Shown here one piece after another: positions 1 to 10,567 of a stretch of DNA of 64,000 nucleotides. This DNA is from Beverwykella pulmonaria (lineage: Eukaryota; Ascomycota; Dothideomycetes; Pleosporales; Melanommataceae), in contig BCHH01000003.1 of NCBI GenBank assembly GCA_001599595.1, forward strand, positions 1,474,477 through 1,538,476. Reading direction: 5' to 3'. The position numbers and the translations under genes are program-made. Numbering within the stretch: position 1 is the stretch's first letter; the number at the start of each line of letters is the position of its first letter. The notes below the pieces were generated by a model, which was not told the origin of the DNA, did no database searches, and saw only the letters and a list, made by a program, of their open reading frames with translations.

Positions 1-1573
1 TACAGTTAAAACTAATCCTAGGGCGCAGCCTAAGCTAACTCTTCTTCAAACTTGTTAACGCTGTTGCTATATATTAGGGCCTTAACAACAAGGTTAATTA
101 TATAGCCTGCGCAGTATATATAGTGTTTAAAGGTGATAGAAATGTTAGGGTGGAGGTTAAGGCCTGTAATAAGCTTAGCGTTATTGTTTGTTGTGTTGTT
201 GCCTACAAAGCAGCTAAACTTAGTGGCAATATTGTAGCTGTTAATAACAGAGAGAATAGCAATAGCCTAATTAGCGCCTGTATAGTCCCCAAGGAGGTTC
301 TTAAAGCTAATAAGCAAATCCTAGGGTTAGTTGTTAAGATCTATAAGTTGTTAGTTTACAGTAATTTATAGGGACAACGCGCAAGAGCTTAGCATACTAA
401 CAAAGTAAGCAACTACTGCTAGAAATAAAAAGTAGTTAGGTAAAGTCTATACGTCCACACTTAACGCCACCTTGCTAACAGCTAAATTTAGTATCAATTA
501 AATCTCTGCTTTGCGCGCTTTTAAACCATCTACTACATAGCTAGAAAGGGTAGTTGTTAATAATAGTAGAGCTTTAAGAAGATTAAGTTGATTCCACGCA
601 ATAAGACTCCAGACTTTAGCTGAGGTGGCTAAGTTAAAACTCACGTCTTAAAGTATAACCTAGTCCACATACGCTCTTAACAACAACGTCTCCTGCTATA
701 GCATATAGCTCCCCCTAAAAGCACTACCTGCTGCTTACAACACTGCCCATAGATCTAGCAGCCCTAGTTGTCCTGTTAGGAATAGCTAGCTATTTACAAC
801 ACTAACAGAGTGCTCCTTCTAGAGATAGGTAGTAATGTGCATAGTAGAATTAACAGCTTTGCAAGCTGTTGTTAACCCCTTTAGGTGGCAGGTCTTACAG
901 AGCCAGAGCCTTGTGCGCTTGCCAACAGCGTTAATATAAACTAGGTCCGCACCATAACGCCAAATATTCAACGCCTTGGCCTTGCCAGAGACCTAGCGCA
1001 GGTCCCACACCTAATATCCCACCCGCAATGCAAGCAGGATGTAAGGCACGTGGTGCGGGACCAAAGACTGTGTGTAGAACGAGGTTGTTTCGCTGGTCAA
1101 TCAGCAATTCTACGGAGGCTACTTTTATGAGTGCGAAGTCGCGTGCGCACTAGGCCTGATTAGGACTAGCACCTCGCTTCCAACGCCAGGACCACACGAT
1201 GTCACGTGCGCCACATTCCCTCTTCCTCCCAGCGAACAAAGGAATCTCTTTCCTTACACAGGAGCTTACTGGCGTAGTGTATATTGCCCTAGTCCACTAG
1301 GAACTTAATACTGTTGTTCTGGCCCACTTTGTGGGGGAAGGCCTTTAAGAGCGACTTAGCTAGAGCCTTAGGCGTTGAGGGCGTTAGGCCCAACAAAACA
1401 ATGGAGGAGGATATAGAGGGCGTCAGCGAGGTCGCCCTTGCCTTCTCAAAACGGCGGGACGACGCAAAGTGGGTGGTCAAGGCTTGAGTACTGGGGCCGG
1501 CCGACGACGACAACAACAACAACGACGTTGGGTGGCGAGGCATACGATTCTGGGACGTCAAGAAGGACCTCAT
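1..1573 (-). pseudogene. Decayed hAT-type DNA transposase, truncated by the left edge
   Basis: Read on the minus strand, 840-970 gives a BED-type zinc-finger-like stretch (W-R-Y-G, then W-L-C-K-T-C-H). Further on come the hAT catalytic-core signatures: a block ending S-V-D-V-stop-T-L-P-N (about 440-465), A-V-V-A-Y-F-V (395-430) and G-D-Y-T-G-A-N then N-S-Y-N-I-A and N-N-T-T-N-N-N (185-290). Known hAT proteins have a Trp where the stop at 447-449 falls (TGG to TAG) and Gln where the stop at 267-269 falls (CAA to TAA). Both are C:G to T:A changes. A Ser/Thr/Pro-rich open stretch at 1289-1573 may be the transposase N-terminus. The region is rich in TA dinucleotides. It is not functional, and its C-terminus lies outside the window. 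The family call rests on motif pattern only. Confidence 0.7.
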
Positions 1574-1722
1574 ATTAAAGGGTGTCAGGCTGTGACCAGG
1601 GGAGAGAGTTGAGTTTATTATGGAGATTTGACAAATCCGGCATCAAATCTCCACAGCTTATCACCGGCGCCCTTGGCAGGTCTCATCTCCAGCCTCAACA
1701 CCAATAAAAAGTCTGTATAGGG

Positions 1723-1837
1723 CAGTTACTGCAGTAACTACAGCCTCATCCATCAGTCGGTTACGGAGGGGGGTCCCCTTACTGACCGACTGCCCAGGAA
1801 TCCGACTGTTAGTAACAGTAACTAACAGTCGGACCGA
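1723..1837. repeat. Cluster of palindromes and CAGTCGG inverted repeats, likely transposon end
   Basis: A perfect 16-bp palindrome lies at 1724-1739 (AGTTACTGCAGTAACT). CAGTCGGT at 1754-1761 faces ACCGACTG at 1785-1792. A 12-bp arm at 1802-1813 is repeated inverted at 1821-1832 around a 7-nt loop. Subterminal repeated motifs of this kind are typical of hAT element ends, and the cluster lies just outside the N-terminal side of the transposase remnant. It is inferred to be that element's terminal region, though no target-site duplication could be confirmed. Confidence 0.55.
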
Positions 1838-2114
1838 CTATTGGGAACGATGTGTGGATGCGTTGGGTGATTTGATAGTTAGCGAGTTCTTTATAGTGTG
1901 CTCCTAAGGCGGGGTTTGATAAAGGACGGAGTAGCATAGAGGCAATAGATTCACTACTATATATCGTCACGGCTATGGGGAGCGTAGATGTGTAGTGAGT
2001 AAAGGTCCAAGTTGTTTGTTGGGATCCAGATCTATATAGAGTGCTAATACTGCGCGTAGTTGCGATTGATCGAACTTGGTCTGCCGTTTCCTTTGTGTAC
2101 AACATTCCCTCGAT

Positions 2115-3381
2115 TTACCTTGTATTTATAGGGTGTTTCCATTGCTGCCATGCTACCCAAGCCTGGAAAATAGCAACGACAAGGCCTAGCATGCCGAGTA
2201 TGATTGCAATCACTACACCAATAAGTGTCGCCATCATCACGTATCGCGCACCGCTCTTCCTCTCAAGCCAAGTGTGAAACCATCCTCGAGGTGTTGGGCT
2301 TTGAATTTCGTCGAACAGGTCAGCAAGTCGAGCCCCCCAATAAAGACATGTACTGTCTCTCTCTCCCTCTTTCCGGTATCGCGCGGATTCGTATCGCAGG
2401 CAGTCTTCATCGAAGTTCTCATGGGAGACAAGAAAGGAAAGAAGAGCTTGGGAGTCTTGGTCTGGCGGGAAGAGAATTTTATGGATCGTGTCCAAGGTCT
2501 CCAATGCCAATTCTCGTGGTATGTTACCTCTGTTAAATGTCTTAGCACGCAAACGCCGTTCGAAAGCCGTCCTTTCAACAGGATACATACTTGCAAATGT
2601 AATCGCTCACTGTCGAATCAGGATCAAGTGAGTAGCCGGCGAGAAGACTCTCCTTCAAGACCGCAGTCTGGTGAAAGATCTCTACCGTGCCCTTCTTCCG
2701 ATCCAGCCTCAGATGATTCCTCAAGTCGTCTGTAGGTTCTAGGCGAAGTTTGGCACGCTTCTTCAACGAAGTTGCGGCAACCGCTTTCCTGATTGCCAAG
2801 TTGACTGAAAGCTCGCTCAAGTCTTCAAAATATGGATGATTCGAGGTTGGAAAGACTTCAATGACAAATTGAGCTAAGGAGGTTTCATTTCTCCAGGGTC
2901 GTGGTAACTGGGCGTATTCCAGAATTTCAATGGATTGAAGCGTAAGCCCGCAATTAACCATAAGTAGAACACGCGCAGCCATGTTGATCGCTCGAGTCTG
3001 GTCCGCTAGATCCGGTATCTTTGTTCCCTCATCTTTCCTACCCACAAAGTACTGCTGCGTCAACTGCACCCGCGGGGTGTCCGGGTTGGTCTTCATGAGC
3101 CGTATGATTTCCAAGAGATCACTATGTGATCTCAAAGCAGGGCTGACGCAGAAAAGCTCTGGCACATACATCCCAGCGATCTCCTTGTACCAAGTCCAGA
3201 ATCTTCGGAGTCTTTTCGCCCGGCTCCAAGGACAGTGCGAATTCGTACATGAGGGTTTTCTATCGCATCTTCCGCATAGTTGCCAGTTCCACAGCTCTCG
3301 GCCTAGATTTTGAAGATCGGCATCTACAACTGTGTGGAGAGGGAAGGCAAAGGAGACATCAGTCGACATTGAATAGCACAA
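2115..3381 (-). CDS. Uncharacterised fungal protein with C-terminal membrane segment
   Basis: Two exons, 3381-2591 and 2529-2115, are joined by a 61-nt intron (2530-2590: GTATGT donor, TGCTAAG branch, ACAG acceptor), giving 401 aa. The start could also be the Met four codons in (MSTDVSF), which I favour. Near the N-terminus are a Cys/His-containing segment (CGRCDRKP, CTNSHCPW) and a Trp-rich stretch (FWTWYKEIAGMYVPELF). A conserved-looking E-I-F-H-Q-T-A-V-L-K-E block comes later. The last ~45 residues hold one long hydrophobic helix (ATLIGVVIAIILGMLGLVV) followed by QAWVAWQQWKHP, so the protein is probably tail-anchored with its bulk in the cytosol. I recognise it as a widespread Pezizomycotina family without a named function. 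It is divergent from the trypsin-like protease gene 496 bp away, which suggests shared control. Confidence 0.8.
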
Positions 3382-3877
3382 ACGATGGGAGAAATTCTAC
3401 GTAGCTTGAAACTTCACACAGCTCTTGCGTACTTTCTTAATGCGTGCGCACCAGGCCGAGGTTGGAGGTACAGCCGGAGAAGGAGGCACAGCCAGGGGCA
3501 GCCAGTAAAGGGGGCACAGCCAGCCAAGGAGGCACAGCCAGCGAAGCGGCCGACGCATGCTAATCGTGGTTCGTGGCGTAGCCGCGGAGAGGTCGCATTG
3601 GGAACTGGATGCATGCTTTTAATTTCCGGCCGGCCTCGAACGTCGAGTTGATAGGTCACATGAATTGTTCTGCCTGCCTCCGCTCAACCCGACGCGTATT
3701 CGCTCATGGCGGAGTTCATGTCTTGGGTTGATGAGCGGCCGATATCTCGTGAATATTCTACAGGTTTTCCAATTCCTTGACTATCTCGAGAGAACTCTAT
3801 CCTTTTACATGTGTTTTGATCGACCAAGCCTTCGTCCAGCTTCCTTGGAGTCGAAATAGCCACCTCCTTTACATACC
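3382..3877. promoter_or_regulatory. Shared divergent promoter region with short GGCACAGCCAG repeats
   Basis: This 496-bp stretch separates two divergent genes and should hold both promoters. It contains three copies of GGCACAGCCAG at 3485-3495, 3513-3523 and 3531-3541, with partial copies between. No gene is visible. Confidence 0.45.
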
Positions 3878-5699
3878 ATGACGAGTCCTTCCCAGGGGTT
3901 GAGGCACCCCAATCTCTCAGACTCAGGATATGCCAGTCTCGCAAACAGCCCGGACGGTAAAAGCTCAATCAATCGCGGTGTTTGCCAGGAGCCTCTGATA
4001 CCGTCTAAACCGAACACAGCGAGCATTCTAGGCAATCTGAAATGGTTCGAGAGGGATGTTGATCAAGCTACACATGATCGCTTCAACGACGTCGTCGAAC
4101 TTGTGCAAATTCCCCTCATTCAATACATGCGTAAAAAATATAAAACTCGAGAATTTCAGCCTATGGCCTTTCGACTCATGGTTATTGGAGAGACGTATGA
4201 TGACGCAAAACCGCACGTTGTCGTTTTGTGCGCCGAAGACAAAACTAAGCGTGTGAAGAAGTTTTTGGCACAGCGATCGATCACCTCGATATGTCGTCCG
4301 AACGACCCGTCGCAAATCCCTTTCGAGGTCACGATTATTGGCCAGCCACCTCGCCCCAAAAATGGCGACTCAATAATCGAGGTGTACGGAGAATCAAAAG
4401 TCTTTACACTTGCGGGGTGCGCCGCTTCCAGTACCCTGATCAGAGTCGCAGGAGTGGACGGAGATCGATACGCTACAATGGGTGGAATTATCAAGATTGT
4501 AAAGGCCGATAACAGTTTCATTCTCTGTGGATTGACCGCGGGACATATTCTCGAGGAAGCCGATGACACAAACGACCATGGCGAGATTTTATTACCAGAA
4601 AAACTTCGGTACTGTGTAGAGGAGTCGTCAGATGAGGAAAGCGACAGCGACGAAGAAGTGCTCCACGCAGATACAGCCGCCCATGGTTCAAGTGTCTTGC
4701 AAAACGCACCTCCACCTGCAAAGGGCAATTTCGGGACTTCGTGGTCGAGACTCGGCACTATTGCTGCTAAAGATAGGCCTAAAGAAGCCCGAAACAGGGA
4801 TTGGGCCCTGGTTGAAGACATCAACAAAATATTCCAACAGACAAATACAATACAGAATCAGCGTGACCCTGTAACTCGGGAACCTGCGAGACAGTTAATT
4901 CTAGCCAAAGAAAAGCCTATAAGACAAGGACCCAGGCGCAGAGTACTTGTCGCCGCGAGTGACAACAGTTGCTTAAGGAAGGGGTTTCTGTCCAACCTTC
5001 CAACAATGGCTTTATTGCCTTCCGGAACCAAATTTGTGCCTGTGTATACCATAGCACTTGATGATAAATCAGGTATGTACCCTCATAGGCCCAATTTCCC
5101 CTATTCTAAAGTCCACAGTCCTTCCCAATGGCAGCTCTGGCTCGTGGGTCATTGACGAGAGCTCGTGCGAGGTTTATGGGCACGTCGTTGCCGATGATCC
5201 CTTCGAGGATGTTTTTGTCGTACCTTTCGCGGACATCTTAGATGATATCAAGCACGCGGTAGGAGCCAAGGAAGTAACACTTCCTTCGGATATTGATGTC
5301 CTCTCGTATCTTTCCCAGAACACTTCTGAGGCGTTCCAAAGGAGTTCAAGCCCGACATCTCTTGCTCAATTCCAATCATCCACGAGAAGCTTCATCGAAT
5401 CGTCTTTGGAGCAGACCCCGCCTGGAAGCCCCTCCGCAACTCCTATTACTCCAGAGCTGAGATCTTCGTCGAGCGCGCCTGCAGGAGGTCGAAGCGACCG
5501 TGCTCCAGCTCCTGGATCTCCCACGCTAGCAACTGGGGGTAGTTTTTTCTTGGGTCTACCTACTCCTGATACTTCACCGCCCGGCCCTTTCCACAACAGA
5601 AATACTAGCGAACAGTCTCCAACCCTACGAGCCGCACATCCCCGCCGCCCCTGGCGGCACACCAAACCCGGGCACCCAGAGCTAGAATGGAAACTGTGA
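3878..5699 (+). CDS. Trypsin-like serine protease domain protein (591 aa)
   Basis: Two exons (3878-5072, 5119-5699) are joined by a 46-nt intron with a GTATGT donor and CCACAG acceptor. The join restores the frame exactly at the active-site block. A catalytic triad is visible: His223 in G-L-T-A-G-H, Asp308 in R-D-W-A-L-V and Ser405 in N-G-S-S-G-S-W-V, in the order and context of chymotrypsin-fold proteases. There is no signal peptide, so the enzyme is probably cytosolic. The N-terminus carries S-D-S-G-Y-A-S, a type of short motif common in fungal NLR and HET-associated proteins. An acidic insert (residues 248-262) sits between His and Asp. The C-terminal ~130 residues are Ser/Pro-rich and look disordered. 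Such protease domains occur as effector modules in fungal NLR-like proteins, but here the gene stands alone beside a membrane-anchored partner. The function in defence is inferred, not shown. Confidence 0.82.
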
Positions 5700-5960
5700 G
5701 AGTGATGTACCACGTGTATGAATGAATAGAAATGAGAGACTGAGTTTATTGAGTAGCTATGGAGATTGACGAGTATAAATACTGCAATGGTGACTCATCA
5801 TACAAAACCTGTGATCTATCTACGATATACCTGTGACAGAAACCATCGCATTGCGACCCTCCAAGCGGTACGTCCATCTCAGCGGATCCGCCGTCAAGGC
5901 CCTCTATCCCCTAAATCACTCCGTCATTGTATGTAGGCTCCCAAAATAACTCTTTTCAAC

Positions 5961-6123
5961 TATAATCGATATCCACAAAGTTTCGACCACAATCATGCCC
6001 TTAAGCGCCATAAGAAGACCCATCTAGAAAGAACCCGTTTCCATGTACTCATTGTAACAAGGGCTTCACGCACCACGATGCGCTGAAGGTTTTTTATCAG
6101 GATCCTCTATATGTGAATGCCTA
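5961..6123 (+). pseudogene. Degenerate C2H2 zinc-finger remnant
   Basis: Finger 1 (5961-6023) keeps the F-x5-L-x2-H-x3-H half, but both zinc cysteines read as Tyr (TAT at 5961-5963 and 5970-5972), each one G-to-A step from TGT. Finger 2 (6044-6094) keeps C-T-H-C and the core Phe and Leu, then reads into a stop without the His pair. The two fingers lie in different frames, consistent with a one-base deletion near 6028. No start codon or longer gene context was found. Confidence 0.55.
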
Positions 6124-6794
6124 AGCTAATCGTTGTCAGCGTCATATGATTGTCAAAGGATGCAGGAAGTAGACATGGATGACAAGTCCACAGAGGTTTG
6201 TAAGACTAGGGAGAAGGGCGTTAACACTGCCAGCACCTTCACACAGGATATCGACAACCAAGTAGATAAGATACGTACTAAAATTACATGTGTGCGTTGA
6301 ACAAATACTCATTTTTGCGATGGAGACGACTCATTCGTTTCATTCATATTTCATCATCATATTCAGCTAACCAAGACTGTGAGCGGGTTTGCACATGGGA
6401 ATATCGGCGCATATTGTCCTCAAAGCTTGTAGTAAACCCTGAGACAAGAACTAAGTGTCATACTACATCCTTCTTCTTCGATTTCAACGACGTGCAGAAG
6501 CAAAATCTGTATCATCTCCGCAGGAGGTCCTAGAATCACATTTACGGTCCTTTTTGATTCTGTAATCCGGTGGCAGCGTGGAGCGGAGTTGACCGCGTAT
6601 CTAGTCTACCAGGAGCGTATATTATTTGTCCGCCGAAACACAAAATCTTACGGCCTTTTTCCTCTTCGTTTTAAGGGTGAAACGTATGTCACGTGACAGA
6701 CCATGTCTGCCTAATCTAAAGACGGCGTAAGCTCTCCGCACAATAGCTCTTGTTAGATACTAACACGACGTTAACAATATTACTGACTGCTATC
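6124..6794. other. Region without a supported gene
   Basis: An 81-codon open stretch at 6288-6533 has no recognisable domain. It might be another remnant of the zinc-finger gene just upstream. Nothing else is seen. Confidence 0.4.
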
Positions 6795-8268
6795 ATGGAG
6801 CTCCAGAACCACGCGCAGTCTAGTCAACACTACACCGCTGGTCTTAGAGAAACTCTGACGTCGCTGCCTCCAGAGCTCATCACGGCAATATTCAACCATC
6901 TCGTGCCAGACTGGCCCCCAAGGTCGTTCCCGTATTCGTGCTTTCGGGCCCTAGCTTTGTCCTGTCGGCGACTGTATCCCTTCACCATCAAATTTCTCTA
7001 TTCCACATACAAACAGCCGGCCGGCTACGCTTCGCATAGCTTCGCAAATGAACTGTATCAGTCCTGCCGTCCATATCTTCGTAGGATACTTTCTTGTCTC
7101 AGGCGGCGAAGGATGTCACTCGTATCGACTCTCTTACGCCGGATGGACGGGGTGTGAGAGAAACGGTCGTGCCCGTGCCCAATGCTATATTGGAACAGAT
7201 TCAACGCGCCAACCTGCCTTACAAATCCGCATGGCAGAAGCACTTCAAATCCAGACCCAAAGACACCAAAGTCGCTCTCTTAATCCTCCTTGCCAGGAAC
7301 CTACAGATTCTTCAAGTTACAGAAGCTATACTCCTAAGTAGCCACCTATCTTCAAGTGAACAGGAGGACCGAGTTTTATTTGTGCGCATCGTTCTAATGC
7401 CAGTCCTCAATTTCGCGAGGAATATCCGTAACCAACCCCAGCCTGTACATGACTACAGCAATCTCAAGGAGTTGGCGATCAAAAAAGAGGATAAATCATT
7501 TAGTAATATGATCTGCCTCCTCCGGCTGTCCTCTCTAATCACACTAAACCTCAACAACTCGTACAGAAAGGAACCTGAGGACGCCGAATTCCACCAAGGC
7601 TAGATGGTGCCGCCACGTTCTTCCAGTGTGGAATGTATCTAGCTAAATAGCTTTTTCTCCACCACCATGCAGAATCAATTGCTCCAGGCCTGTTGGCAAC
7701 TTAGGGAATTTCTCTACTACGCTCACCATAACCTCAAGGGGCCACACAATAAAAACCTAAGTTCATTCCAATTACACAGCAACACCTTGTATAATTTGCG
7801 CTTACTAATCCCTAATTAGTCTAGGGGGATGTTGTTTGGTCTGAAGCGCAACAAATCAATCCTCAGATTAACTTCCCTAAAGAAACTTAAAATTAATGTC
7901 ATAAGGCTCATAGGCAAACCTGAGGGACGCTATGTCAATACAGGTGCCGCCCCAGAGGAAGCTTTGCATACAAGAAGTAAAGGGACTCTTGCCAACCTTC
8001 TGCCCTCGCAACTTCAAACCCTACATCTTAGCATGCGGCAATCCTCATTAACAGGGAATGTGGACTGGAATGCCTAGTTGCGAAGCCTTCTAACAACAAA
8101 CATTCGCAAAATAACCATCTCTTATAACCACGATGACATATTTGCTCCCTTTCTGATCCAAGTGCATAATATGCAACAGCAATGCTTCAGTCACAGCGTT
8201 TGATTTCAGTTTTTCCATTGCATTGAGATAGAGCCAGACCCCCCTGGCTCTAGTACGTTGAAGTGGTG
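6795..8268 (+). pseudogene. F-box/leucine-rich-repeat pseudogene
   Basis: The first part (6795 to ~7060) encodes an F-box start: L-T-S-L-P-P-E-L-I-T-A-I-F, then C-R-R-L-Y-P-F and F-L-Y. The frame then changes near 7075, through a lost intron or an indel. A second frame runs to 8268 with LRR-like segments (L-K-E-L-A-I, S-L-I-T-L-N-L, L-K-K-L-K-I-N, S-Q-L-Q-T-L-H-L) and ends with I-E-I-E-P. This frame is broken by in-frame TAG stops near 7601, 7661, 7807 and 8075 and by TGA at 8201. F-box/LRR proteins of this type act as substrate receptors of SCF ubiquitin ligases. This copy cannot make such a protein. Its start could also be the upstream codon at 6750. Confidence 0.7.
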
Positions 8269-8803
8269 AAAAACCCACGCTTTCTTCCCTAGGCTGTAAA
8301 TTGAAATTCTGCTAACAGGTTCCAGAAGTAGATTTTTGGATCCTTGAACATATAATTGCGTGCGGAAGAGATAAAGCAATGGCGCTAATCTAGGGCGTAT
8401 TCACATCAAGGGCTAGTTTTGGTGAATACCTTCACAACTACGTAAGGGCCGCATTTAAGGAAGGGCGGAGGAGCAGTTAAGCAGATTCAGGAGAGGATGA
8501 GGGTGAAAAGGACATGGTAGAATGTAGTGAAGATGGCTCAAGAGAGGACGGTAAAAAAATGTAATACAAGGAGAACAGTGATTCACCTTTCACCACACGT
8601 ATAATAATCCCGGTAGCTTCCCTCAAATGTAGCCTTCCTATCCCGAGGTCACACGCCGCTAATCGTCTGGTCTCTCTTGCTCTGTCTAGATTTCCAGGTA
8701 CGAAGGGACGACAATGGCGTACATCGCTCCTTGATAAATATCCAGTCAGACTTATCTCACACTGTCACACAGCTCTCGCAATCCTATCAAGTACATCTAC
8801 AAC
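8269..8803. other. Intergenic region, no gene seen
   Basis: There is no conserved open frame on either strand. The stretch separates two pseudogenes. Confidence 0.5.
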
Positions 8804-9847
8804 CTACTCCCTAAAAGCCTGCTGCAACTTTAGATCTTCCCTTGCATCAACTCCAAATTCCCCCGTCAAACACGAAATTACAGCATTCTGGTACTTCTCC
8901 CCCATCTTGCTACCAAGCTGTCGTTGAGCTTGTTTCAGCAGCTGTGCGGAAATGATCTTTCTGTAGCGTAATAGCTTGTTGCCAGAGACCGATTTCAAGA
9001 AGGACGGCACCTAAGCATAGTTGTCAACGACATAATGATAATTCCAGAATAGGGTGATGTACCAAGAGTATAGATGTCATGGATTTTGCTGAACATACGT
9101 CCCGGCCTACCCTGCCGCTCAGGATGGCGGTGAACGTCTCTTTCGAGGCAAACATCAGCCAACCTGGAGGAAAAATCTATTTCAGGGCGAGTAAATTTGA
9201 AGCTGAGAAAACAAGGGGTTGAGTAGTCATTTTGCGGCGACGCATTCTCCGTTGAGGTGGGTGGTCGTTCTTTTGGAAAGAAGAGGATGTTTTCACTTCA
9301 AAACGATTCATAAACCTACAGGTGTTATACAAGAATTACATAGGTAATCAATGTATAGGATAAATGGGTCCAACGCTGAATAGCAAGCTTACCCATTTCA
9401 CCATCTGCAGCTATGTGATACACCTAGACAGTGCGAGTGCCAGGTGAAACCGCTCACTAAGCTTCACGCTCTTCATGTCTAGCAGCTGAAGTAAACTCAC
9501 GGGTTTCAGTCGACATCCAGCCGGTATCTCAAATAGGAAAGCAATATATTCGCGCGTGGGTAGGTATTGCCAGCCAAGGCATCGTGGTATACAGAATAAT
9601 TGTTCCTTCAGTTGAGATAATAGACTTGCAAGGTCGTTGATACGTACTTTTGTCCTCTCATCGAGTTCACCGGATCGGCCTTGTGCACAGTCGTTGCGCC
9701 GATACTCCACGAGCATGTTTTTTACGTCGTGTTGCACAAGCGCGAATCGCTTCTCAATCGGCACAGCGCCGTGTAGCACATCAACCCACTCTGGGCCGAG
9801 CTGGATCGAGTCATCTCCATTGCCGGCTTCCGCTGTGGTGATTTGAA
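8804..9847 (-). pseudogene. Kinase-like protein of the fungal HET/NLR-associated type, truncated and broken
   Basis: Read on the minus strand from 9847, the segments come in the order known for fungal kinase-like proteins that often carry an N-terminal HET-s/HeLo-type domain: F-C-I-P-R-C-L-G-W-Q-Y-L and P-V-S-L-L-Q-L-L (~9480-9590), then F-T-R-P-E-I-D-F-S-S, R-H-P-E-R-Q-G and D-I-Y-T-L-G (~9070-9220), then V-L-L-E-I-G-L-W and G-S-K-M-G-E-K-Y-Q (to 8804). There is an in-frame TAG right after S-R-C-I-T near 9416 and a frameshift after Q-K-D-H-F-R-T near 8945. One plausible intron remains at the G-T-A-C-A...C-T-T-A-G stretch near 9010-9075. The N-terminal half, including any death-inducing domain, is missing, because at ~9848 the sequence switches to a TPR fragment on the other strand. 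Confidence 0.68.
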
Positions 9848-10223
9848 GAGAAGGTGCTGGCGGAAGAGCACCATTCCCGACTGGCGTCACAGCACACGCT
9901 CGCACAAGCATACCAAGTAGACGGACAGGTGATGAAGGCGGTGGAGCTGCTGGAGCATGTGGTCGCGGTGAAAGAGAAGGTGCTGGCGGGTGGTCACAGT
10001 GCGAAAGAAGGTGCTGGCGGAAGAGCAACCCCACCGACTGGCGTCGCAGCACGAGCTCGCAATCGCATACCAAGCAGACGGGCAGGTGAAGAAAGCGGTG
10101 GAGCTGCTGCAGCATGTTGTAGCCGTAGAAGCGGTGGTCCTCCGAGATGACCATCCTTCGCGGCTGGTGTCACAAGAAGCGCTTGCAAGCGTTATGCGCA
10201 ACTACCGGTCAACCGATAGTTAA
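9848..10223 (+). pseudogene. Fragment of NLR-type TPR (kinesin-light-chain-like) repeats
   Basis: About three repeat units of 42 residues are visible. Each carries R-L-A-S-Q-H-x-L-A, then A-Y-Q-x-D-G-Q-V, A-V-E-L-L-x-H-V-V-A-V and V-L-A-E-E. They end in a natural-looking C-terminus and stop at 10221-10223. This is the C-terminal sensor repeat array found in many fungal NB-ARC/NACHT proteins. No nucleotide-binding domain precedes it. A partial duplication of the repeat core around 9965-10020 shifts the frame between units, so the array is not open throughout. The near-identity of units suggests that repeat homogenisation was recent. Confidence 0.72.
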
Positions 10224-10567
10224 CATGATTCACTTTCGCTTGGTAGAGTTTATAGTTAGGTGCAACTGTAGAGCAGCGTAATAAGCGCAAGCTTTAGTAT
10301 TATAGACGCTTTACTTTGAGGCCTGCTGCGAAAGTGAATGCTGCGCAACTAGTCTAATCTCTCATTAATCTCTCGTTAATAAACAACAAAAAGTCTTAGT
10401 ATAGGCGTGTAGTTTGAGCATATAGCACTTTTAGGCTCCCTTTTGCAGACATAGAGAGGTATGTTCGAGAGGCTTATTTATAAGTAGGATACAGCTGTAG
10501 CAGGTACTTCGGGGGTACGCGATCTTGCCACGGTTAGCAGGGAGAACGGACGACCCGCTCCGGCACA
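10224..10567. other. Intergenic region, no gene seen
   Basis: This AT-leaning stretch lies between the TPR fragment and the inverted-repeat element. The outer, weaker part of the element's left repeat may begin as far out as ~10539. Confidence 0.4.

Noticed and set aside
9411..10154. A single 247-codon minus-strand ORF
   Set aside because: Its first ~100 codons are the antisense of the TPR array; only the part below ~9848 matches the kinase-like family. It is a chimera of reading frames, not one protein.
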